Of a stretch of 55,396 nucleotides of DNA, positions 8,047 through 16,630 are shown in pieces. The stretch is from contig NZ_CBQR020000107.1 in assembly GCF_000455485.1 (NCBI RefSeq), positions 1 through 55,396 on the forward strand. Direction: 5' to 3'. Below the pieces are notes generated by a model. The model saw nothing but the letters and a program-made list of their open reading frames with translations. It had not been told where the DNA came from and ran no database searches. The translations under genes were made by a program, and so were the position numbers. Numbering within the stretch: the stretch's first letter is position 1; each line of letters opens with the position of its first letter. Origin of the DNA: Gorillibacterium massiliense (lineage in GTDB: Bacteria > Bacillota > Bacilli > Paenibacillales > NBRC-103111).

Positions 8047-9147
8047 TTAAACGGTAACGGCTACTTCATTCAATACTTCTACCAGAGCTTGGATCAGGCC
8101 TTCGTTTTGCTTGCGGTTGCCGACCGTAACCCGGATGGAGAACGGAAATCCAAGCTGATGGCCGCTTCGGATAATATAACCTTTACGGAGCATACCATTA
8201 AAAACATCTGCGGCAGGACGCTTCACATCAATCATAATGAAGTTGCCGTAAGCAGGATAATAGGTCAGGTTGAGCCGTTCAAACTCACCGGTCAGATAAG
8301 CGATGCCTTCCAAGTTAGCGCGGCGGCATTCGGCGACGAACTCATCGTCGGCAAGTGCGGCAAGTGCGGCTGCCTGCGCGGAGCGAGTCGTATTGAATGG
8401 CGGACGAACCTGATTGATCAGTTTGATCACTTCCGGATGGCCGATGCCGTAACCGATACGCTGGGAGGCCAAACCGTAAATTTTGGAGAAGGTGCGCAGC
8501 AAGACAAGGTTCTTATACTCACGCAGGAGTGCAAGCCCGTCCGGAAAACGCGGATCCTCCACATATTCGATATAAGCCTCGTCCAGCACAACCAGCGTCT
8601 TGGACGGGCATTTTTCCATGAATGCCTTCACTTCATCATGGGTAACCATCGTTCCAGTCGGGTTGTTAGGATTGCAAATCCAGACGATTTTCGTGCGGTC
8701 GTTAACCAAGTCCAGCATAACCGGCAAATCGTGAGTGCCGTTATTCATCGGCGCTAGCACGATCTTCGCTCCCTCGACTTCCGCATTGTGATAATATTGC
8801 GAAAACGTATGGGAAGCCATTACCGTCTCATCGCCCGGTTGGAAAAAAGCTTCGGCAATCATTTCGATAACTTCATCGGAACCGCATCCGAACACCACTT
8901 GGTCCGCATTGACTCCGAATTTGCTGCAAACCGCTTCAGTCAAGCTGACGCTTGCTCCATCGGGGTACAAACTGATATTTTCCAGCTCACGGATCACGGC
9001 TTCTTTGGCTTTAGGCGAACATCCAAAGGGGTTTTCATTGGAGGCCAGCTTGATAACGTGGTCCAAACCCAACTCACGCTTTACGTCTTCAATGGGTTTG
9101 CCGGGAATATAGACTGGAAGATTAACGATACTCGGTTTTGGCTGCAC
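8047..9147 (-). CDS. hisC: Histidinol-phosphate/aromatic aminotransferase
   Basis: PLP-dependent class I/II aminotransferase of about 366 residues. In Bacilli the copy beside tyrA serves both histidine synthesis and the last step to tyrosine and phenylalanine. Visible motifs are ASNENPFG near the N-terminus, NPNNPTGT, DEAYIEY, and the PLP lysine region TFSKIYGLASQRIGYG. GTG at 9147 (VQPKPSIV) is chosen because AGGTG lies seven bases upstream; in-frame ATG/GTG codons up to 9180 lack a ribosome site. It has its own promoter, separate from trp. Confidence 0.94.
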   Translation of the reverse strand: MQPKPSIVNLPVYIPGKPIEDVKRELGLDHVIKLASNENPFGCSPKAKEAVIRELENISLYPDGASVSLTEAVCSKFGVNADQVVFGCGSDEVIEMIAEAFFQPGDETVMASHTFSQYYHNAEVEGAKIVLAPMNNGTHDLPVMLDLVNDRTKIVWICNPNNPTGTMVTHDEVKAFMEKCPSKTLVVLDEAYIEYVEDPRFPDGLALLREYKNLVLLRTFSKIYGLASQRIGYGIGHPEVIKLINQVRPPFNTTRSAQAAALAALADDEFVAECRRANLEGIAYLTGEFERLNLTYYPAYGNFIMIDVKRPAADVFNGMLRKGYIIRSGHQLGFPFSIRVTVGNRKQNEGLIQALVEVLNEVAVTV

Positions 9148-9236
9148 GTACAAACACCTCATTTTATGAAATAGAAACAATAGCTATCAGGTAATCCTGC
9201 TTTCGCGCTTCGACGCGGCAGAGAAGGTTTAGAGCT

Positions 9237-9265
9237 ATTATAGCGCATATTATGCCCGGTGACTA
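9237..9265 (-). promoter_or_regulatory. Promoter for hisC-tyrA
   Basis: On the minus strand TAGTCA (9260-9265) is separated by 17 bases from a perfect TATAAT (9237-9242). It lies between the trp-csaA terminator and hisC, implying separate control from TRAP-regulated trp. Confidence 0.65.
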
Positions 9266-9296
9266 GTATACTCGTTGCCGATGTTTTTGCATAATG

Positions 9297-9325
9297 AAAA
9301 GCCACCCTGCTCTTCAGGATGGCTT
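9297..9325 (-). terminator. Terminator after trpEDCFBA-csaA
   Basis: Stem AAGCCACCCTG/CAGGATGGCTT with one mismatch and a five-base loop, followed on the minus strand by a short T run. It lies about 40 bases past csaA. Confidence 0.8.
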
Positions 9326-9363
9326 CGATTCATATTTCCATACTGTCTATTGATTTCGAGGAC

Positions 9364-9708
9364 TTAGGCGACAGGCGTACCGTTCGGAACCGGAGCGTCC
9401 GGGGCAAGCAGGACAACGTCGTCGGCTTCAGGTATTCCGCCCAGCACCAGAACTTCCGAGATATAACCGGCTATTCGGCGGGGTGGAAAGTTTACTACGG
9501 CCGCCACTTGCCTGCCGATCAGCTCTTCCGGATTATACCGTTTGGTGATCTGAGCGCTGGAGCGTTTTAGGCCCAGTTCTCCGAAATCGATAAGCAGCTT
9601 GATCGCTGGTATTCGCGCTTCCGGAAAAGCCTCTGTCTCTAGAACAGTACCGATGCGGATATCCAGCTTATGAAAATCATCGATCGTCGCGGATTCCGAC
9701 GGAGGCAT
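9364..9708 (-). CDS. csaA: CsaA-like tRNA-binding/chaperone protein
   Basis: Small OB-fold protein of the CsaA family. The conserved core FHKLDIRIGTVLETEAFPEA, SSAQITKRY, VVNFPPRRIAG, SEVLVLGGIP and PVPNG closely follows B. subtilis CsaA, a homodimer reported to bind unfolded/secretory proteins and resembling tRNA-binding domains. The ATG at 9708 lies two bases after the trpA stop, with GGGGAGGG positioned for it; a TTG at 9714 is possible. It is the last gene of the trp transcript, which is not its position in B. subtilis. Confidence 0.9.
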   Translation of the reverse strand: MPPSESATIDDFHKLDIRIGTVLETEAFPEARIPAIKLLIDFGELGLKRSSAQITKRYNPEELIGRQVAAVVNFPPRRIAGYISEVLVLGGIPEADDVVLLAPDAPVPNGTPVA

Positions 9709-9710
9709 GG

Positions 9711-10550
9711 TCAAGCGCCCTCCCCGGTTTTCAGACTGCGGACAAAATCGCGGATATGAGCAAGCCCCTCCGCCCTCTTGTCAGATGCAGTAAGCAGCGG
9801 CAGCGCTTCTTCGATGGAGCGAACGATGGCGCTGCCCACGACAACGCCGTCGCAAATGCGGGAGAAACGCTCCACGTGCTGCCGGTTGGAGATCCCGAAC
9901 CCGACGGCAACGGGAAGCGGCGTTGCTGCTTTCACAGCATCAATAAAGTCCTCTACGCCCCCGTAGAACTCGCTCCGGGTTCCAGTGACACCCAGTGAGG
10001 AAACGCAATACACAAATCCTGCGGCTTGCTCAGCAATTTGCGCAATGCGGGTATTGGAGGTCGGCGCTACGAGCGGTATGAGGTGGATATTATTTTGCAC
10101 GGACAGCTCCTTGACCGGGCCGCTCTCTTCGATGGGCAGGTCCGGGATAATCAAGCCGCTGATGTCGTTTTCCTTCAGCAGATCAAAAAAACGTTCAAAT
10201 CCTAGCTGCAGGACCGGATTGTAATAGGTGAATAGAATAAAAGGCAGCTGAATGCCCTGCCGCCTGCATGCTCCGGCCGTATGAATGCAGTCCACGATGG
10301 AGATGTGGTTTTTCAGCGCTCTTTCGGAGGAACGTTGAATAACCGGTCCGTCCGCCAGAGGATCGGAATACGGTACGCCCAGCTCCACCATATCCGCTCC
10401 GGCCGCCTCCAGCTCGCGGATAATGGCAACCGACGTTTCCAAATCGGGATCGCCTATGGAGAGGAATGGAATGAGCGCCGTTTCCCCCTTCTCCTTACCC
10501 AGCCGAAAAGCTTCATCAATACGATTTGTAAGCTTGCTTCCGAGGCTCAT
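9711..10550 (-). CDS. trpA: Tryptophan synthase alpha subunit
   Basis: Cleaves indole-glycerol phosphate to indole, which is channelled to TrpB. Catalytic Glu and Asp are visible in [18 protein letters not shown], and the phosphate-binding end is in PVAVGFGIS and GVVVGSAIV. The 279-residue TIM barrel is slightly longer than average. It overlaps the trpB stop by four bases. Confidence 0.97.
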   Translation of the reverse strand: MSLGSKLTNRIDEAFRLGKEKGETALIPFLSIGDPDLETSVAIIRELEAAGADMVELGVPYSDPLADGPVIQRSSERALKNHISIVDCIHTAGACRRQGIQLPFILFTYYNPVLQLGFERFFDLLKENDISGLIIPDLPIEESGPVKELSVQNNIHLIPLVAPTSNTRIAQIAEQAAGFVYCVSSLGVTGTRSEFYGGVEDFIDAVKAATPLPVAVGFGISNRQHVERFSRICDGVVVGSAIVRSIEEALPLLTASDKRAEGLAHIRDFVRSLKTGEGA

Positions 10551-11746
10551 TCCGTTTCCCTCCCCAAATAGCTCATGATCGATTCCACATCTTTATCGCC
10601 GCGGCCGGACAAGCTGACAACGATAATCTCGTCCTTCGACATAGTCGGCGCTACCTTCATCGTTTGAGCAATGGCGTGGGCGCTTTCCAATGCGGGGATG
10701 ACTCCTTCGGTCCGGCTCAGGAGCTGCAGTGCTTCCAGCGCTTCCGCGTCGGTGATGGGTACATACTCCGCTCGGCCTGCGTCTCTCAAGTATGCGTGCT
10801 CCGGGCCAACACCCGGATAATCCAGACCGGCGGAGATGGAATGGGCTGGCAGAACTTGGCCAAGCTCATCCTGCAATAGATAAGACATGGACCCTTGGAA
10901 AACGCCATGAGACCCCTTCGTCATGGTCGCGGCATGTTCCAGTGTATGGATGCCTCTACCCGCTGCTTCGACACCCATCAGGCGGACTCCCTCATCTTCG
11001 ACAAAGGGATAAAAGATCCCCATGGCGTTGCTGCCGCCGCCTACGCAGGCGATGACCAGATCCGGCAATCGGCCTTCCTGGCGAAGAATCTGTTCCCGGG
11101 CTTCATCCCCGATGATCCGTTGGAAATCGCGAACCATCATCGGATAAGGATGCGGTCCGGTCACGGAACCGAGGATGTAGTACGTATCTTCAACGTTGCT
11201 TACCCAATAGCGCAGCGTTTCGTTGCAGGCATCTTTCAACGTCCTGGAGCCGGACATGACGGGGACGACTTCGGTACCCAGCAGGTTCATTCGAAACACG
11301 TTAAGCTGCTGCCGTTTGGTATCTTCCTCTCCCATGAAGACTTTACACTCGAAGCCCATGAGAGCGGCGACTGTAGCGGTCGCTACGCCGTGCTGGCCCG
11401 CACCGGTTTCGGCGATGAGCTTTTTCTTGCCCATGCGTTTGGCGAGTACCGCCTGGCCGATGGCGTTGTTGATTTTATGGGCGCCAGTATGGTTGAGATC
11501 TTCCCGCTTGAGATAGATCTTCGCTCCGCCCAAATGCTCCGTCAATCGTTCCGCGTAATACAGCCGGGTTGGCCTGCCAGAATATTCTTTGAGCAAATAG
11601 GTGATTTCTTTAATAAACTCCGGATCTTTGGAGTGCAGCTTATAGGCTTCCTCCAATTCAATCAAAGCGTTCATCAGCGTTTCCGGTACATATTTTCCTC
11701 CGAATTTTCCGAAACGTCCGTGAGCGTCAGGCACTTGGCTGATCAC
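10547..11746 (-). CDS. trpB: Tryptophan synthase beta subunit
   Basis: PLP enzyme joining indole and serine. The PLP lysine is in HTGAHKINN near residue 90, and the glycine-rich phosphate loop is [10 protein letters not shown]. The 399-residue length is standard for TrpB1. The GTG start at 11746 lies inside the end of trpF, giving a 20-base overlap; a GGTGAG ribosome site precedes it. Confidence 0.97.
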   Translation of the reverse strand: MISQVPDAHGRFGKFGGKYVPETLMNALIELEEAYKLHSKDPEFIKEITYLLKEYSGRPTRLYYAERLTEHLGGAKIYLKREDLNHTGAHKINNAIGQAVLAKRMGKKKLIAETGAGQHGVATATVAALMGFECKVFMGEEDTKRQQLNVFRMNLLGTEVVPVMSGSRTLKDACNETLRYWVSNVEDTYYILGSVTGPHPYPMMVRDFQRIIGDEAREQILRQEGRLPDLVIACVGGGSNAMGIFYPFVEDEGVRLMGVEAAGRGIHTLEHAATMTKGSHGVFQGSMSYLLQDELGQVLPAHSISAGLDYPGVGPEHAYLRDAGRAEYVPITDAEALEALQLLSRTEGVIPALESAHAIAQTMKVAPTMSKDEIIVVSLSGRGDKDVESIMSYLGRETE

Positions 11747-12494
11747 AACTTCTCACCCTTTCCACAAAAGCTGCTATTTTCGCAATATCTTTTTTTCCGT
11801 TCGTTTCAACCCCGCTTGATACATCTACCCCATCCGGAAAATAAGTCCGAACAAGCGTGCCGACATTATCGGAATGGAGTCCTCCAGCCACAATCAGCTT
11901 CAGGTTCAGCATGCGCGCGGCCTCCCGGTAAGCCGGAATGGCTTCCCATGGGAAGGTCTTGCCACTGCCACCCCCATAAACCGGATCGAACGTGTCCAGC
12001 AAAAAGGCATCGACTGATCCTTGATAAGGAGCGAGACGGGCATACGCAGCTTCCACTTCTTCCTCGCCGGAGCTATTTTCGGCTGCCGTTTCCGTGAATG
12101 ATAGCACGCGGAACACCTTCACCGCAAAGGTTTCTTTAATCCAGTTGCAGAACTCCGGCGGCTCGCTGCTGTGCAATTGGACGACGTCCAAAGGGGCGAC
12201 GGACAGCACATCGGTCAGCATTTCCCTTGAAGGTTCCACGAAGACGCCTACCGTCTGTGGAATCTCTCGACCGCCTGCTATGCCTGCCGCTTCATATTCC
12301 CTGGCTTCCTTCAGCAGTTTGATAAATTCCGCCGTTTGTACCGGAGTAACTTTGCGCCGGCTGTTGGCAAAGACGAAGCCTATATAATCAATCGGCATTC
12401 TTCGAATCGCGGTCAAGGTTTCAACATCGGTAATCCCGCATATTTTTATGAGTGTTTTACCGGCTGTGCGTTGATTTGTCTCAGCACCGCTCAT
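11727..12494 (-). CDS. trpF: Phosphoribosylanthranilate isomerase
   Basis: Amadori isomerase of the tryptophan pathway. The conserved N-terminal [26 protein letters not shown] and C-terminal [21 protein letters not shown] regions are present. At 255 residues it is longer than the usual 200-220, with added loops after TAEFIKLL and after VLSFTETA (rich in Glu). It overlaps the trpC stop by four bases. Confidence 0.94.
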   Translation of the reverse strand: MSGAETNQRTAGKTLIKICGITDVETLTAIRRMPIDYIGFVFANSRRKVTPVQTAEFIKLLKEAREYEAAGIAGGREIPQTVGVFVEPSREMLTDVLSVAPLDVVQLHSSEPPEFCNWIKETFAVKVFRVLSFTETAAENSSGEEEVEAAYARLAPYQGSVDAFLLDTFDPVYGGGSGKTFPWEAIPAYREAARMLNLKLIVAGGLHSDNVGTLVRTYFPDGVDVSSGVETNGKKDIAKIAAFVERVRSCDQPSA

Positions 12495-13306
12495 CTGGTG
12501 ATCTCCTTGCCGTAGCCGATAGGCCCAAGAAGCGTATGCACCGCTTCAGCGACATCCGGCTGGCGCATGAAATATTCGCCTACCAAAACAGCGTCTGCGC
12601 CTACGGATTTTAAATAATCGATATCGGTAGGACCGGCGATTCCGCTTTCGCTCACCAGTGCGATTCCGGCGGGAAGCTGCTTCGCCAGCTTTTCCGTTGT
12701 CTGCAAATCGGTGGCAAAGGTGCGCAAATTCCGGTTGTTGACCCCGATCAACGCCGGCTCGGCTGAAAGATCCAGCACGGCGGCAAGTTCTTCCTGGTCA
12801 TGCACCTCTACCAACGCATCGAGCCCAAGATCCGCACTGATTTGCAAAAATTCATTCATCTGCTGAGGAGTTAAAATCGCGGCGATCAGCAATACCGCAT
12901 CAGCCCCCCATATTCTAGCCTCGTAAATCTGGCGGTAATCGATGACGAAATCTTTCCGCAGCAGCGGAACCCGGACTTGCTGCCTTACGGCGCGCAAGTA
13001 GTCGCCGCTGCCTTGGAAAAACGTCCGGTCCGTCAGCACCGACAGACAATCTGCGCCTGCCGACTCGTAAGCGGCGGCGATGGCAACGGGATCGAAATCG
13101 GGCCGGATCAGCCCTTTCGAAGGAGAAGCCTTCTTCACCTCGGCGATTAAGCCAATATCCCGCTTTCTGCCGGCTATAAGCGACCCAGCAAAGCCTAAGC
13201 ACTGCGGCAGATTGGATATCTCCTTCTCAACCGTCCCCAAGGAGAAACCGGATCTCAAAACTTCGACTTCCTTCATCTTTTCAGCAACGATTTTATCAAG
13301 ATACAT
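12491..13306 (-). CDS. trpC: Indole-3-glycerol phosphate synthase
   Basis: TIM-barrel enzyme that closes the indole ring. Motifs EVKKASPSKG, LLRKDFVID, EVHDQEEL, GVNNRNL and VSESGI are visible. The ATG at 13306 (MYLDKIVAEKM) follows AGGAG; the open frame continues upstream only because it runs through trpD in another frame. It overlaps trpD by 11 bases. Confidence 0.96.
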   Translation of the reverse strand: MYLDKIVAEKMKEVEVLRSGFSLGTVEKEISNLPQCLGFAGSLIAGRKRDIGLIAEVKKASPSKGLIRPDFDPVAIAAAYESAGADCLSVLTDRTFFQGSGDYLRAVRQQVRVPLLRKDFVIDYRQIYEARIWGADAVLLIAAILTPQQMNEFLQISADLGLDALVEVHDQEELAAVLDLSAEPALIGVNNRNLRTFATDLQTTEKLAKQLPAGIALVSESGIAGPTDIDYLKSVGADAVLVGEYFMRQPDVAEAVHTLLGPIGYGKEITR

Positions 13307-14336
13307 AGCTGATATCTCCTGTGTATTGAATGAGTTCTTCCAGCTTCGCCAGCGCTCTGCCGGAATCGATGACTTCCGCCGCCAGCGCCGCCCCTTCCCG
13401 AATGGAAGCGGCGCGATCTGCCACATAGAAGCAAGCGCCGGCATTGGCCAGCACGATGTCGCGGCAGGCGCCTTTTGCACCTTGCAGCACGCTGCGGATA
13501 ATCTCCGCATTAGCCGCCGCATCGCCGCCTGCAACATCTTGCATTTTATAAGTGCCGAGCCCAAGTTCGCCAGGCGTCACTTCGTAGGTTTGCAGCGCTC
13601 CATCCTTCAACTCTGTCACCCGGGTAGGTGCTGAAACGCTGATTTCATCCAATCCGTCCAGGCTGCCGACAACAAGGCTGCGCTTCAGGCCTAACGCCTG
13701 CAAGACTCGAGCCAGCAGTTCTGTTTTCGAGCGGTCGAAAACCCCGATGAGCTGCCGATCGGCGCCTGCTGGATTCGTCAACGGACCGAGCAGGTTGAAT
13801 ACGGTGCGAATTCCCAATTCCTTGCGGGGACCGGCAGCGTATTTCATCGATTGGTGGTAGTTCTGGGCAAACATGAAGCAGATACCCACCCGATCAAGAC
13901 ATGCCGCCGCCTGACCGTTATCCAACTGGATATTTACCCCTAATGCCTCCAACACGTCGGCGCTGCCGCTCTTGCTGGACATCGCCCGATTACCGTGCTT
14001 GGCAACGCGAATTCCTCCGGAAGCGGCGACAATGGCCGAGGCCGTGGAAATATTGAACGTATCCGCGCCGTCACCGCCGGTTCCGCATGTATCCAACAGC
14101 CCGAAATTCTCGGTGTTGACCCGGTTCGCCTTGCTGCGCATGATTTCCGCGAAGCCGGCGATTTCATCCGCCGTCTCGCCCTTCATGCCGAGAGCCGTAA
14201 GCAAGCTTCCGATCTGCGCGGCGGTTGCACGCCCGTCCATAATTTCCTCCATGGCCATCCGGGCTTCTTCCCGGGACAGGTCGTTACCTCCTGCGACTCT
14301 TGCTATCGCTGATTGTACCGCCATTTTTGCATCCAT
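13296..14336 (-). CDS. trpD: Anthranilate phosphoribosyltransferase
   Basis: Transfers phosphoribose from PRPP to anthranilate. The PRPP site GTGGDGADTFNIST, the KHGNRAMSSKSGSADVLEALG motif region and FNLLGPLTNPA are visible. The 346-residue length is standard. It lies about 20 bases after trpE. Confidence 0.97.
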   Translation of the reverse strand: MDAKMAVQSAIARVAGGNDLSREEARMAMEEIMDGRATAAQIGSLLTALGMKGETADEIAGFAEIMRSKANRVNTENFGLLDTCGTGGDGADTFNISTASAIVAASGGIRVAKHGNRAMSSKSGSADVLEALGVNIQLDNGQAAACLDRVGICFMFAQNYHQSMKYAAGPRKELGIRTVFNLLGPLTNPAGADRQLIGVFDRSKTELLARVLQALGLKRSLVVGSLDGLDEISVSAPTRVTELKDGALQTYEVTPGELGLGTYKMQDVAGGDAAANAEIIRSVLQGAKGACRDIVLANAGACFYVADRAASIREGAALAAEVIDSGRALAKLEELIQYTGDISYVS

Positions 14337-14357
14337 CGTCCGTTCCTCCTTCGTCCA

Positions 14358-15902
14358 TTAATAATAATCTTGATTGGCCAATACCGCCGTTTTTCCGTTC
14401 AGCTCGTCCGCAAACATTTCTTCGGCCATGCGTATGGAAGTGAGAAGCGCCTTCGCCTTGTTAATCGTCTCCTCGTATTCTTTTTCCGGCACCGAGTCCC
14501 ATACAATTCCCGCACCCGCTTGCACATAGGCTTTCCCATTCTTGAACACGATGGTACGGATCGTGATGCACGTATCCATATTTCCGGAAAACCCAAGATA
14601 CCCGATGGCGCCGGCATAGGCGCCTCTTGCTTCATTTTCCAGTTCGGCGATGATTTCCATCGCTCTCAGCTTGGGCGCACCGGATACGGTGCCCGCCGGC
14701 AAGCAGGAGATGAAAGCATCGAAGAAGGTTTGATCCTTGCGGATCTTCCCCGAAACGTTGGAAACGATGTGCATGACATGGGAGTAGTGTTCGATCTCCA
14801 TAAATGTATCGCACTTCACAGTGCCAAACTCGGCTACCCGGCCGATATCGTTGCGGCCCAGGTCTACCAGCATTAAATGCTCCGCCCGTTCTTTCTCGTC
14901 GGCCAGCAGTTCTTTTTCCAACGCGCTGTCCTCTTCCGGCGTCAGCCCCCGTGGTCTCGTACCGGCGATAGGCCGGGTTTCCACTCGCTCTTCCTCCACC
15001 CGCACTAGCAGTTCCGGAGACGAGCCGACGATCACTTCCTCATTGAACTTCAAGTAATACATATAGGGTGAGGGATTGACCGTCCGGAGCACCCGATATA
15101 CATGCAGCGGGGAAACTTCCGTCTTTTTCTCCAGCCGTTGGGACAGCACTACTTGGAAAATGTCGCCCGCCCGGATATATTCCTTCGCTTTTTCCACATT
15201 ATCAATGAACTGTTCCTTCGTTAAATTGGATTCGATGCCGGTCAGTTCCACCCGTTCTGGAATACCTCGATGGGCTAAGTGGGAAGCAGCGATCGGCCGC
15301 TTCAGCCGTTCGACGATCTCGTCGATTTTACGGCAAGCCCAGTCGTATTCCTTGGCGATTTCCTCATCGGTAGCGCCTTCCGGCACATGAACGTTGGAGA
15401 TGATCATAATCTGCTGCTTGAAATGATCGAATACCACCAACCGGTCACAGAACATGAACTGTAAGTCGTTCATCTGCAGATCGTCATTCCGGTGCTCCGG
15501 CAAATGCTCGTAATCCTGCAGCAGGTCGTAGCCGAAGTAACCGATGGCGCCCCCGGTCAACCGGGGAAGTCCAGGTAAGGCCGGACTGCGGTAGCCCCTG
15601 AGATAGGCTTTCAGCACTTCCAGAGGTTTTTCCCGATGCTCTTTAACCTCGCCTTTACCGGTAACTCGGGTGATTCCCTTTTTCCCTTCCACTGTCAAAA
15701 AAGGATCGGTGCCGATGAAGGAGTAGCGCGCCCATTTGGCACCTCCCTCCACACTTTCCAGAAGAAAAGCGTGAGATTCCTCGTAAAAATGTTGGAAAAC
15801 CCGGATCGGTGTCTCCGTATCTGCCAACAGATAGCGGACCACCGGGATGAGGTTGTAGTCTCCTGCCAGCCGAAGCACTTCCTTCACATCAGGCGCGTAC
15901 AT
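14358..15902 (-). CDS. trpE: Anthranilate synthase component I
   Basis: Converts chorismate and ammonia to anthranilate, the first committed step to tryptophan. The feedback site motif LLESVEGG is near the N-terminus, with GTRPRG, IDLYAP-independent chorismate-binding motifs such as GAPKLRAME and the terminal YVQAGAGIV. The ATG at 15902 (MYAPDVKE) is preferred because AGGAG is nine bases upstream, while it touches the ATG at 15911. No trpG lies in the cluster; as in B. subtilis the amidotransferase is probably shared with folate synthesis elsewhere. It is preceded by a TRAP-type leader. Confidence 0.95.
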   Translation of the reverse strand: MYAPDVKEVLRLAGDYNLIPVVRYLLADTETPIRVFQHFYEESHAFLLESVEGGAKWARYSFIGTDPFLTVEGKKGITRVTGKGEVKEHREKPLEVLKAYLRGYRSPALPGLPRLTGGAIGYFGYDLLQDYEHLPEHRNDDLQMNDLQFMFCDRLVVFDHFKQQIMIISNVHVPEGATDEEIAKEYDWACRKIDEIVERLKRPIAASHLAHRGIPERVELTGIESNLTKEQFIDNVEKAKEYIRAGDIFQVVLSQRLEKKTEVSPLHVYRVLRTVNPSPYMYYLKFNEEVIVGSSPELLVRVEEERVETRPIAGTRPRGLTPEEDSALEKELLADEKERAEHLMLVDLGRNDIGRVAEFGTVKCDTFMEIEHYSHVMHIVSNVSGKIRKDQTFFDAFISCLPAGTVSGAPKLRAMEIIAELENEARGAYAGAIGYLGFSGNMDTCITIRTIVFKNGKAYVQAGAGIVWDSVPEKEYEETINKAKALLTSIRMAEEMFADELNGKTAVLANQDYY

Positions 15903-15953
15903 CGCATTCATCTCCTATCGATGATTTGTCTTTTTTACAATCCGTGCAAATCG

Positions 15954-15982
15954 AAAAGCCACTACACAAGTGTAGTGGCTTT
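15954..15982 (-). terminator. Attenuator hairpin in the trpE leader
   Basis: Perfect 13-base inverted repeat with arms 15955-15967 and 15970-15982 and two central bases, so a roughly 12 bp stem with a four-base loop. On the minus strand it is followed by TTTT and then CGATTTG, a modest T tract. It lies about 50 bases before trpE and downstream of the TRAP triplet array, the position of the B. subtilis trp attenuator. Confidence 0.75.
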
Positions 15983-16075
15983 GAACACAAGGCTGATGGT
16001 ATCCGGCAGAGAATGAAGGCGCGGGGTATGCTAAATAGCAAGAAGAAACCAATTGAATTGGCGCTTCTGCAAATC

Positions 16076-16102
16076 GGCGTACGGGAATCTACCCGTCCCG
16101 CC
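16076..16102 (-). promoter_or_regulatory. GC-rich hairpin between the TRAP array and the trp attenuator
   Basis: The minus-strand RNA can pair GGCG with CGCC and ACGGG with CCCGT around a six-base loop. It is not followed by T residues, so it is not an obvious terminator. It may be a pause or spacer structure in the leader. Confidence 0.5.
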
Positions 16103-16119
16103 AAACTCCCGGCATTATA

Positions 16120-16184
16120 CTTAGCTCTGCTCTAACTAAACTCAGCTCAACTTGTGTTGCTCTCATCTACACTCAACTAAACTA
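16120..16184 (-). promoter_or_regulatory. TRAP-binding array (11 NAG triplets) in the trpE leader RNA
   Basis: Read on the minus strand, triplets are UAG, UAG, GAG, UAG, GAG, then after a 13-base gap GAG, GAG, UAG, GAG, GAG and AAG. Spacers inside each half are two bases, once three. Eleven triplets match the eleven subunits of TRAP, and mtrB is encoded at 26217-26438. The gap contains CAAC-ACAA-GUUG, able to form a small hairpin. Confidence 0.85.
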
Positions 16185-16195
16185 TACTGGTTATC

Positions 16196-16225
16196 ACTAT
16201 ACACGAAAGGATCAGGAAGCGTCAA
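16196..16225 (-). promoter_or_regulatory. Promoter for trpEDCFBA-csaA
   Basis: On the minus strand TTGACG (16220-16225) is separated by 18 bases from TATAGT (16196-16201). The expected start point is near 16189, so the TRAP array begins only about five bases into the transcript. Confidence 0.75.
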
Positions 16226-16252
16226 TATGGAATCGAAAAGAGTCCTATCCCC

Positions 16253-16627
16253 TTATTGAGGGGCTTTCACTAAGTCCGGGCGAAGCTTCATCGCTTCCTT
16301 CAGGTATACATGAACAATTTCGTCTTGGCGCTTTTCAGTATTAATCTGTACCATCAGACGAATGCATCTCGGCAAGCTCGGCTCGACGGGAATTTCCAAC
16401 GAACACATCAGAGGCACCAATTCCCAGCCTGGCATTTGCCGAATGGATTTTGCCGGAAAAACGGCGGTTACATCGTGAGTCGTCGTTATGAATACGCTGC
16501 AAATATCTTCAGGTTTTACATCGTTCTCCATGACGATCTGTTTCAACAGCTCGATTGTGGCATCGAGGATTTCTTGTTCCTCATTTTGCGACACCGTCGT
16601 CGCGCCGCGAATTCCGCGTACCCACAT
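16253..16627 (-). CDS. aroH: Chorismate mutase, AroH class
   Basis: Monofunctional chorismate mutase of the trimeric AroH fold, converting chorismate to prephenate. The start MWVRGIRGATTV, the active-site Arg/Glu segments and the 124-residue length match B. subtilis AroH. GGAGGG precedes the ATG. It is the last gene of aroC-aroB-aroH; the trp promoter follows directly. Confidence 0.95.
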   Translation of the reverse strand: MWVRGIRGATTVSQNEEQEILDATIELLKQIVMENDVKPEDICSVFITTTHDVTAVFPAKSIRQMPGWELVPLMCSLEIPVEPSLPRCIRLMVQINTEKRQDEIVHVYLKEAMKLRPDLVKAPQ

Positions 16628-16630
16628 CGT

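Noticed and set aside
10895-12097. 400-codon plus-strand frame opposite trpB/trpF
   Set aside because: It is a shadow of clear trp coding on the other strand and resembles no family.
12491-13564. Long 357-codon form of trpC
   Set aside because: The first 86 codons run through trpD in another frame and have no IGPS similarity; a proper site and ATG are at 13306.
16088-16114. Short leader peptide frame (MPGVWRDG) in the trp leader
   Set aside because: It has only one Trp codon and a weak ribosome site, while a clear TRAP array and mtrB explain attenuation better.
15983-16119. T-box riboswitch in the trpE leader
   Set aside because: No AGGGTGG-type T-box sequence or specifier-loop pattern was found.
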